From Terriglobia bacterium (GTDB lineage: Bacteria > Acidobacteriota > Terriglobia > UBA7540), in the NCBI GenBank assembly GCA_030040515.1, contig JASHTO010000642.1, positions 1-11,378 of the forward strand: a DNA stretch of 11,378 nucleotides, in the 5' to 3' direction. Position 1 is the stretch's first letter; every line of letters starts with the position of its first letter. Of this stretch, positions 6,387 to 11,378 are shown piece after piece. Under the pieces are notes generated by a model. That model had not been told where the DNA came from and did not search any database. It saw nothing but the letters and a program-made list of their open reading frames with translations. Both the position numbers and the translations under genes were made by a program.

Positions 6387-7143
6387 GCTTGATTCCTATC
6401 TTCGGATTTCCGATCAGGGGCGCCGGAGGCTTGCCTGCCGGTTTCGCGCTTTTGGCGGGCGGCATCTTCTTCTCAGAAGCAGGCTTCTCGTGAGCCGCCT
6501 TCTTTTCAGGAGCCCGCTTCTCGCCCGAAGTTTCCGCTTTCTTGGCCTTCGCTTCCGCCTGCTCTTCCGCCCCCGGCAGGTAACGCGCCGTGCAAACCAA
6601 ATTAATCTGCGAGCCCTGCGAGGGATCCTCCTGGAACCCCTGGTTGATGATGGACACGTCCTTGAAGTCCGGCGAATCTTCAAGGTCATTGATGTACGTC
6701 TCGATGGCATCTTCACCTTTGGCGGTGATTCCCATTCGCACGAAATAATCTTCTCCCGCCTCTTTCGGGGAGGCCAACGCCATGCTGGTGAGATGAGCGT
6801 CTTCAGGAAGCAGCCCGGCAAGGCGCGAACTCACTTCAGCGAGTGAAAGCTTCCTTTCCGCAATGAGTTCGTTGACAAAGCGGATGCGAGTTCGCAGGTC
6901 TTGATCCGCCGGGGCCTCGAGATTTCTGCGAATGTCCGCTTCCTGTCTGCCCAATTCGTCCGCGCGCCTCTGGACTTCCCTGATCTGTGGTTGCATCGCC
7001 CGGTAATCGCGATATTCGCGAAGCGAGGCGCGGCCCAGAAGAATCATCGCCCCCACCCCCACGAGTGTGGCGGGAATTCCCCACGCCAGCGCGTAGCGGT
7101 CGCGCGCGCTCGAGGGAGGGGAGAGATTGAGAGCTATCTTCAT
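6358..7143 (-). CDS. pilN: PilN-like pilus alignment protein with Lys/Ala/Pro-rich tail
   Basis: A 261-residue bitopic inner-membrane protein. The N-terminal 'MKIALNLSPP' corresponds to the conserved cytoplasmic peptide that in PilN docks into PilM. A membrane helix (about 18-37) precedes a periplasmic coiled coil (about 40-75). The ferredoxin-like domain (about 95-188) includes 'LAEVSSRLAGLLPEDAHLTS', 'YINDLEDSPDFKDVSI' and 'QINLVCTARY'. Residues 190-261 form an unusual low-complexity tail of Lys, Ala, Glu and Pro, taking the protein beyond the usual PilN length of roughly 180-210 residues. ATG 7143 is chosen because it starts the family motif and follows the pilM stop after 5 bases. The frame is open further upstream, to about 7332, but that is antisense-like padding across pilM in another frame. 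The end of the tail overlaps pilO. Confidence 0.88.
   Translation of the reverse strand: MKIALNLSPPSSARDRYALAWGIPATLVGVGAMILLGRASLREYRDYRAMQPQIREVQRRADELGRQEADIRRNLEAPADQDLRTRIRFVNELIAERKLSLAEVSSRLAGLLPEDAHLTSMALASPKEAGEDYFVRMGITAKGEDAIETYINDLEDSPDFKDVSIINQGFQEDPSQGSQINLVCTARYLPGAEEQAEAKAKKAETSGEKRAPEKKAAHEKPASEKKMPPAKSAKPAGKPPAPLIGNPKIGIKRAQKPTPNR
6393..6397 (-). promoter_or_regulatory. Ribosome binding site fixing the pilO GTG start
   Basis: AGGAA on the - strand lies 6 bases before the GTG at 6386, within the pilN coding region. It supports the rare start codon and the 29-base gene overlap. Confidence 0.6.
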
Positions 7144-7148
7144 CGTCG

Positions 7149-8117
7149 TTAACTCAGATTTGCCACCAGTCCCGCAAAGGGCATTCCAAAATGCTCGAAG
7201 GTCTCGCGTTGTCCGGAGGGCAGTCCGGCGGCCGGGAGGAAATTCGCGGGCAACGGCCGAAGTTCCTGTCCCAAGGTCTTCGCCAAAGCCTGGGACACCG
7301 CCGGCCCTCCCGCGTCGGTGGTGCGCTCGCAATACCAGACGTTTTGAACCTGAACCCTGAGATTATCCTGGCAGGTGGCCAGAACGCGGCTGGCCTCGCG
7401 CGCCACCTCCGTAAGATTTGCCGCCAAATCGCCCTCCAGCGCCCGCGTTCTCCAGTAGCGCAGTCGATCGGATGCCACCACCACCGCAGTCAACGCGCCG
7501 GGGCAGAGGTGAAGCAGCAGTTGGCCGCCCTCACCTTCGGAGAGCAGAGGCAGCAAAGCTACGCTGGCTGGCAGGATCAGTACTGGAGCACCGTTGACGC
7601 CTTCCAGCCCCGCTTTATACTCGGCCAGCACGGAACTTCGCACCGCGACCACAAGAACCTCCACCGAGCCCGCTTGTTTGTCCACCACCTGGAAGGTCAA
7701 GCGTGCTTCCTCAGGCGGGTAGGGCAGGAACTCGCGCATGCGCCACAGAACGAGAGTCTGCGCATCACCCAAATTGTCGGGCAGGGTCTCAAATTGCAGC
7801 AATGCGACGCGCGCCACCACATCCGGAATCAGCAGGCCCAACCGGCTTCCGCCGCTGCCCACCTTGGCAATGACCCGCGCGACGGTTTGCCGCACCGCCG
7901 CAAGATCCGCCAGGTTGGATTTGTTGGCAGAGGGTGTAAGTGCGCCGGCGGGAAGTTCGCTCATTCCAACGCCTTGCACAATGCGCTTGGAGGGGTTCAG
8001 CCGTGCCGCCGCCACATAGCCCGGCTGTACGTCCACGGCAAATGTCGGGGCCACAAAGTGAGCCGTTTGGAAACCGCCGCTCAAGCCCAAGCGTTTTTTC
8101 AATTTGGTCCAGTTCAA
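7149..8117 (-). CDS. pilM: PilM-like actin-fold protein, degenerate nucleotide site
   Basis: A 322-residue cytoplasmic protein with the actin-like layout of PilM: 'FAVDVQPGYVAAARL' (26-40), 'LGLLIPDVVARVALLQFETLP' (93-113), 'LWRMREFLPYPPEEARLTFQ' (124-143) and a second lobe starting near 'GQLLLHLCPGALTAVVVA' (198-215). In known systems PilM binds the PilN N-terminus at the inner face of the membrane and couples the alignment complex to the ATPase. The phosphate loops expected in PilM ('D-(I/L)-G-x-x-(S/T)' type) are not recognisable in either lobe, so ATP binding may have been lost. The start is TTG at 8117, supported by AAGGA 8 bases upstream. The stop lies 5 bases before pilN. The gap to gspE holds a hairpin repeat. 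Gene order pilM-N-O supports the call strongly. Confidence 0.86.
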   Translation of the reverse strand: MNWTKLKKRLGLSGGFQTAHFVAPTFAVDVQPGYVAAARLNPSKRIVQGVGMSELPAGALTPSANKSNLADLAAVRQTVARVIAKVGSGGSRLGLLIPDVVARVALLQFETLPDNLGDAQTLVLWRMREFLPYPPEEARLTFQVVDKQAGSVEVLVVAVRSSVLAEYKAGLEGVNGAPVLILPASVALLPLLSEGEGGQLLLHLCPGALTAVVVASDRLRYWRTRALEGDLAANLTEVAREASRVLATCQDNLRVQVQNVWYCERTTDAGGPAVSQALAKTLGQELRPLPANFLPAAGLPSGQRETFEHFGMPFAGLVANLS

Positions 8118-8125
8118 GTCCAGCG

Positions 8126-8130
8126 TCCTT
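8126..8130 (-). promoter_or_regulatory. Ribosome binding site deciding the pilM TTG start
   Basis: AAGGA on the - strand is 8 bases upstream of the TTG at 8117, just past the hairpin repeat at 8135-8158. No ATG in this frame is better placed, and the family N-terminus begins here. Confidence 0.6.
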
Positions 8131-8134
8131 CGAG

Positions 8135-8158
8135 GGACGGCTTTCGAACCGCCTCTAC
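8135..8158. repeat. Palindromic repeat, degenerate copy at the gspE stop
   Basis: On the - strand the 24 bases begin GTAGAGGCGGTTCG and match the copy at 9824-9847 at 19 of 24 positions. The stem is kept by G-C, A-T and two G-T pairs, so two of the differences are of the wobble-preserving kind. The gspE stop codon TAG is part of the repeat, and the hairpin lies between that stop and the pilM RBS. Confidence 0.6.
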
Positions 8159-9762
8159 TCCACGAATGTTACCTTGTTGACCTCTCGCAGCGTCGTCACA
8201 CCGAGCCTGACTTTTTCGAGAGCCGACTCCCGGAGCGAGCGCATTCCCTCCGAGTGCGCGGCGCGGCGGATTTCTGAAGTGGGGCGCTTCGCCAGAATCA
8301 ATTCGCGAATATTATCGGAAAGCGCCAGCAGTTCGCCAATCGCCGTGCGGCCTCGGAACCCTGTTTCATTGCACTCCTGGCAGCCCGCGCCCTCATAAAA
8401 GGTGACGTCCTTCCATTCCTCGGGCTTCAATCCCGACTCTTCCAAAAGTTCCGGAGCCACCTGCGCCTCCCGCTTGCACACTCCACAGATGGTTCGAACC
8501 AGCCGCTGCGCCATGATGCAATTCAGCGCCGAAACGAAGTTGTAGGGCTCGACGCCCATGTTAAGAAAACGCCCGAGGACATCGACCACGTTGTTGGCGT
8601 GCACGGTGGTGAACACCAGGTGGCCGGTGAGCGCGGATTGTATGGCGATTTGCGCGGTTTCATTGTCGCGAATCTCGCCCACCATGATCTTGTCGGGATC
8701 GTGCCGCAAAATGGACCGCAGCCCGCGCGCGAAGGTGAGCCCGCGCTTCTCGTTCACCGGGATTTGCGTTACGCCGCGCACTTGATACTCCACCGGGTCT
8801 TCGATGGTGATGATCTTGTCTTCGTCCGACTTGATTTCGGAAAGCGAGGCATAAAGCGTGGTGGTCTTGCCGCTTCCCGTCGGGCCTGTGACCAGCACCA
8901 TTCCGTAGGGTTCGCGGATGAATCGCCGGAAGGCGCGCATTTCCCGCTCCGCCAGCCCCAGAACTTCCAGGCGCAACGAGTGAAACTTCTCGTGCAGCGA
9001 CTCCTTGTCAAGGATGCGCAGCACCGCGTCTTCGCCGTGGATGGAAGGCATGATGGACACGCGAAAATCGATGGGGCGGCCGCGGTAGCGCACGCGGAAG
9101 CGCCCGTCCTGCGGAACACGGCGCTCCGCGATATCCAATTCGGACATGACTTTGATGCGCGTGATCAGGTTGGACTGATATTCGCGCGCCAAGGGCGCCA
9201 TGGCTTGCTGAAGCACGCCGTCAATGCGGTACTTCACCACCACGGAGTTGTCACGGCTTTCAATGTGAATGTCGCTCGCCCGCCGCTCGAGGCCAGCGAA
9301 GATGATGGAGTCCACCAGGCGAATCATGGGACTCACATCGCGGTCCTCGTCCACCAGGTGCTCGAGCGAAAGGCCTTCGCCCGCCGCTTCCTCCTCGCGA
9401 ATGACGTCCAGGCGGAACTCTTCCGTGGCATCATCCAGCACGCGCTGGGAAGGTTCGGTTCGCTTCAGGAAATCGCGCACCTGGCTGGGCGCCGCGACGC
9501 GCACCACCAGATGCCGGTCGAGCTTGATCTCGAGTTCGTCCAGGCGAGTCAGGTTGGTGGGGTCGGCCACGACAATCACCAGTTCGTGGTCCTTGCCCTC
9601 CAAGGGTAGAAATTCGTAATGGAGCATCAGTTCGAGCGGAATGGTGCGCAGCAAATCAGCATCCGGCCGCGAGTCGCGCAAATCCACGAACTGGAATTGA
9701 TACCGCGCCGCCAGCTTCCGCGCGGCTTCCATTTCTTTGGCGTCAACGGTGGTTTCGGGCAA
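8155..9762 (-). CDS. gspE: GspE/PilB-type assembly ATPase
   Basis: The hexameric ATPase that powers pseudopilus or pilus assembly from the cytoplasmic face. The protein has 535 residues. An N-terminal MshEN-like domain covers about 10-105 ('LLRTIPLELMLHYEFLPLE', 'VVADPTN'). 'ASDIHIE' (162-168) marks the N2 domain. Walker A is GPTGSGKT (293-300), the Asp box is 'IEDPVEYQVRGVTQIPVN' (320-337), Walker B is 'DKIMVGEIRD' (357-366) and the His box is 'TGHLVFTTVHAN' (379-390). A C-M domain zinc site uses C426, C429, C461 and C464, spaced CxxC-31-CxxC. All key residues are present, so it should be active. The start is TTG at 9762 with a perfect AGGAGG 6 bases upstream. Here gspE follows gspF, the reverse of the common E-then-F order. 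A hairpin repeat flanks the gene on each side. It could equally be called pilB. Confidence 0.97.
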   Translation of the reverse strand: MPETTVDAKEMEAARKLAARYQFQFVDLRDSRPDADLLRTIPLELMLHYEFLPLEGKDHELVIVVADPTNLTRLDELEIKLDRHLVVRVAAPSQVRDFLKRTEPSQRVLDDATEEFRLDVIREEEAAGEGLSLEHLVDEDRDVSPMIRLVDSIIFAGLERRASDIHIESRDNSVVVKYRIDGVLQQAMAPLAREYQSNLITRIKVMSELDIAERRVPQDGRFRVRYRGRPIDFRVSIMPSIHGEDAVLRILDKESLHEKFHSLRLEVLGLAEREMRAFRRFIREPYGMVLVTGPTGSGKTTTLYASLSEIKSDEDKIITIEDPVEYQVRGVTQIPVNEKRGLTFARGLRSILRHDPDKIMVGEIRDNETAQIAIQSALTGHLVFTTVHANNVVDVLGRFLNMGVEPYNFVSALNCIMAQRLVRTICGVCKREAQVAPELLEESGLKPEEWKDVTFYEGAGCQECNETGFRGRTAIGELLALSDNIRELILAKRPTSEIRRAAHSEGMRSLRESALEKVRLGVTTLREVNKVTFVE

Positions 9763-9768
9763 AATCTG

Positions 9769-9774
9769 CCTCCT
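9769..9774 (-). promoter_or_regulatory. Strong Shine-Dalgarno fixing the gspE TTG start
   Basis: A consensus AGGAGG on the - strand is spaced 6 bases from TTG 9762. This is the strongest ribosome binding site seen in the window and makes the TTG more likely than the internal ATG 30 bases further on. Confidence 0.75.
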
Positions 9775-9823
9775 ACTTCTGGTTGCGGAAATCGGCGTTC
9801 GGCATCCCGGGCGCGTCGCCCCC

Positions 9824-9847
9824 GGGCGGTTCGCGAACCGCCCCTAC
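9824..9847. repeat. Palindromic repeat between gspF and gspE
   Basis: GGGCGGTTCGCGAACCGCCC (9824-9843) is a perfect 20-base palindrome, followed by CTAC as in the second copy at 8135-8158. A further GC-rich imperfect stem (CCCGGGCG with CGCCCCCGGG) adjoins it at about 9807-9826. The element fills most of the 98-base gap between the gspF stop and the gspE start. It resembles dispersed REP-like hairpins of GC-rich genomes. In the transcript it would form a strong stem upstream of gspE. Confidence 0.75.
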
Positions 9848-9860
9848 GAGTCCTGCCTCC

Positions 9861-11066
9861 CTAATGGATCTGGGAGGCCATCGAAAACAACGGCATATAA
9901 AATGCGATCAACACGAATGCAACAATAACGGCGATCAGCGCGATCATGACTGGGCCCACAAGGGAAAGGCGGGTTTCGAGGTCGATCGCCACATCTTCTT
10001 CGAAGAATTCCGCCAGGGCTTCCAGCATGTTGGCCATGGCGCCGGTCGTTTCACCCACCTCCATCATATCGAGGGCGATGGGTGGAAAGAAACCGCTCAT
10101 GCGCAGGCTTGCGCTGAGTTCCTTCCCGGCCGCAACTTCCTCTTTCGCCTGGCCGATGGCAATGGCAAGCCACGGGCTGCTGACCGAGCCCTTGGCGGTC
10201 TCCAGCGCCGCCACGATGGGCGTGCCACCCTGCAAAAGCACCGCCAAAGTGCGCGCAAACTCTGCTGCGGAAAACTTCAGCAGCAAACCGCCCACCATCG
10301 GCAGCTTGAATTTCAAGCGTTCCCAGGCCAGGCGAGCTTTGGCGGAGCGCGATGCCGTCCTGAAGAGCAATACCACGCCGCAGATCACCAGGAGGATCAG
10401 CAAAAAGTAGTGTTTAATCTGCATGGCGACGGAAATGGTGAAGGTGGTGATCCGCGGCAGCTCCACATCCATATCCGCGTAGAGTTTGGCAAACTGCGGC
10501 ACGATGAAAGTGACGACTAGCGTCACCAGAATGCCCAGCACGATCAGCAAAATGGCGGGGTAGATCAGGGCGGAAATGAATTTCTTTCGGAAGCCCCGCG
10601 ACTGCTTCTGGTAGCTCAGGTATTGGGTCAGCACCTTATCCAGGCTGCTGCTTCGTTCTCCTGCCCGCACCGTAGCGCAGTAAATCTTGGGAAAACTGCC
10701 GGCAGATTCAAACGCCTCGGAAAGCAAGGCGCCGGACCGCACCTTGTCACGCACCCCCTCAATGGCCAGGCGCAGCGCGGGACTGCGGCTCTGGTGCGCC
10801 AGCAAGTCCAGCGATTTCTGCAAGGGCAACCCGGACTTGGAAAGGGTGAGAAACTGCTGATTGAAAATCAGGAATTCATCCGCTGGAATTTTCCCCGGGC
10901 GCTGCGTCTTACCCTGAAAGCTCAACAGGTCTTTCGCGCGGATGGAAAAGATCAAATACCCTTGTGCCCGCAGCCGCTGGCGGAGTTCATCCTCCGAGCG
11001 AGCCTCCTCCGTCTGCGTCAACACGCGCCCCGCATCCGTCCCGATTTTGCAAACAAACTCAGCCAT
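9861..11066 (-). CDS. gspF: GspF/PilC-type inner-membrane platform protein
   Basis: The polytopic membrane protein that the GspE ATPase acts on to extract and stack pseudopilins. It has 401 residues, the usual family length. The N-terminal 'MAEFVCKIGTDAGRV' and 'LRQRLRAQGYLIFSIRAKD' form the small cytoplasmic entry domain. Two homologous T2SSF domains follow, at about 66-190 ('FNQQFLTLSKSGLPLQKSLD', 'FPKIYCATVRAGERSSSLD') and about 266-390 ('FARTLAVLLQGGTPIVAALE', 'FFPPIALDMMEVGETTGAM'). Each has the repeated G-E-x-(S/T) signature. Membrane helices are near 163-190, 217-236 and 368-391. ATG 11066 begins the family motif, but there is no Shine-Dalgarno; a pyrimidine-rich tract precedes it. No convincing promoter was found in the 201-base gap upstream. 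It is the first gene of the assembly cluster visible here. Confidence 0.96.
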   Translation of the reverse strand: MAEFVCKIGTDAGRVLTQTEEARSEDELRQRLRAQGYLIFSIRAKDLLSFQGKTQRPGKIPADEFLIFNQQFLTLSKSGLPLQKSLDLLAHQSRSPALRLAIEGVRDKVRSGALLSEAFESAGSFPKIYCATVRAGERSSSLDKVLTQYLSYQKQSRGFRKKFISALIYPAILLIVLGILVTLVVTFIVPQFAKLYADMDVELPRITTFTISVAMQIKHYFLLILLVICGVVLLFRTASRSAKARLAWERLKFKLPMVGGLLLKFSAAEFARTLAVLLQGGTPIVAALETAKGSVSSPWLAIAIGQAKEEVAAGKELSASLRMSGFFPPIALDMMEVGETTGAMANMLEALAEFFEEDVAIDLETRLSLVGPVMIALIAVIVAFVLIAFYMPLFSMASQIH

Positions 11067-11096
11067 AGCAAGAAAGGGTAAAGGCTAAAGGTTAAG
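11067..11096 (-). other. Pyrimidine-rich tract upstream of gspF
   Basis: On the - strand the bases just before the gspF ATG read as repeated CCTTTA/CCCTTT units, the opposite of a purine-rich ribosome binding site. On the + strand this appears as TAAAGG-C-TAAAGG (11079-11091). Initiation here may depend on ribosomal protein S1 or on an unstructured leader. This is inference. Confidence 0.5.
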
Positions 11097-11267
11097 ACTC
11101 AGAAGTGTCCTGCAATTGGAACGAGTCATGAACCCTGGTGCGAAGCATCCCGGCAATTTGTTTTTCGGATTCATGCTGAGTCCAAGGACGGCGAAATCTC
11201 TGCAACAGCATCTTGCCTTCATCGCGCGCGCTTCACAATTCGGAGTTCTTTCATCGGACTTCACTTC

Positions 11268-11378
11268 TCACCAAGTGCTATAAGCCGAGCCATCCAGGGA
11301 AACGTCGTCCGACCCGCTATGCACGTCCACAACGCCGCTGGTGGATTGGTCAGCGCTGATGGGCACATCTTCGATATC
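11268..11378 (-). CDS. C-terminal fragment of an unidentified protein
   Basis: An open frame enters from the right edge exactly in phase at 11378 and ends at TGA 11268-11270, giving 36 residues that end 'SLDGSAYSTW'. Base composition by codon position (third highest, second lowest) fits coding in a GC-rich genome. The direction agrees with the cluster. The acidic, Ser/Val-rich sequence ('IEDVPISADQSTSGVVDVHS') matches no family I recognise. The complementary frame is also open, so this is not certain. About 200 bases without a clear gene separate it from gspF. Confidence 0.42.
   Translation of the reverse strand, partial: DIEDVPISADQSTSGVVDVHSGSDDVSLDGSAYSTW

Noticed and set aside
7144..7332. 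N-terminal extension of pilN to 7332
   Set aside because: The extra residues are Arg/Gly-rich, overlap pilM entirely and precede the conserved PilN N-terminal motif.
7191..9609. Long + strand open frames opposite pilM (7191-8180) and gspE (8599-9609)
   Set aside because: Both mirror strongly supported genes and give His/Arg/Gln-rich translations with no domain pattern, as expected of antisense frames in GC-rich DNA.

Overview
The window comes from a GC-rich Gram-negative bacterium, most likely an Acidobacteriota member. That is an inference from three things: an Oar-like TonB-dependent receptor C-terminus at the left edge, a three-gene set of envelope proteins with a matrixin protease, and a pilMNO-type assembly cluster with gspE/gspF homologues and Pro-, Ser- and Lys-rich extensions. 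No rRNA, tRNA, CRISPR array, transposase or phage gene was seen.

Layout. On the + strand, positions 1-212 are the end of an outer-membrane receptor gene and 410-973 encode a small stand-alone MEDS-type sensory protein. From about 1077 to the right edge everything is on the - strand. Read in the direction of transcription (right to left) it holds: the tail of an unidentified gene (11268-11378), gspF/pilC (9861-11066), gspE/pilB (8155-9762), pilM, pilN, pilO, a gspC/pilP-like gene, and an unusual pseudopilin-like gene (4419-5330). A 239-base gap with a plausible promoter follows, then three exported-protein genes: an Ig-repeat lipoprotein (3004-4179), a conserved-looking secreted protein of unknown function (2147-2992) and a matrixin zinc protease (1077-2141). 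A hairpin at 976-995 separates the convergent + and - strand genes.

How the genes fit together. GspE is the cytoplasmic ATPase that drives the platform protein GspF. PilM, PilN, PilO and the PilP/GspC-like protein form the alignment complex that links this motor to an outer-membrane secretin, and the last gene would supply a pseudopilus subunit. Secretin, prepilin peptidase and PilT are not in the window. pilM to the pseudopilin gene are tightly packed (overlaps of 4, 29 and about 44 bases), so translational coupling is likely. The two looser junctions, gspF-gspE and gspE-pilM, both carry copies of one palindromic hairpin repeat. The downstream exported proteins are candidate clients of the system, but this rests only on proximity.

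The parts that most deserve a second look are the Glu5-less pseudopilin with a Ser-rich repeat insert, the PilM homologue without recognisable nucleotide-binding motifs, the Lys/Ala/Pro tail of PilN, the paired hairpin repeats and the exported three-gene set. Nothing here amounts to a clearly new biological system.
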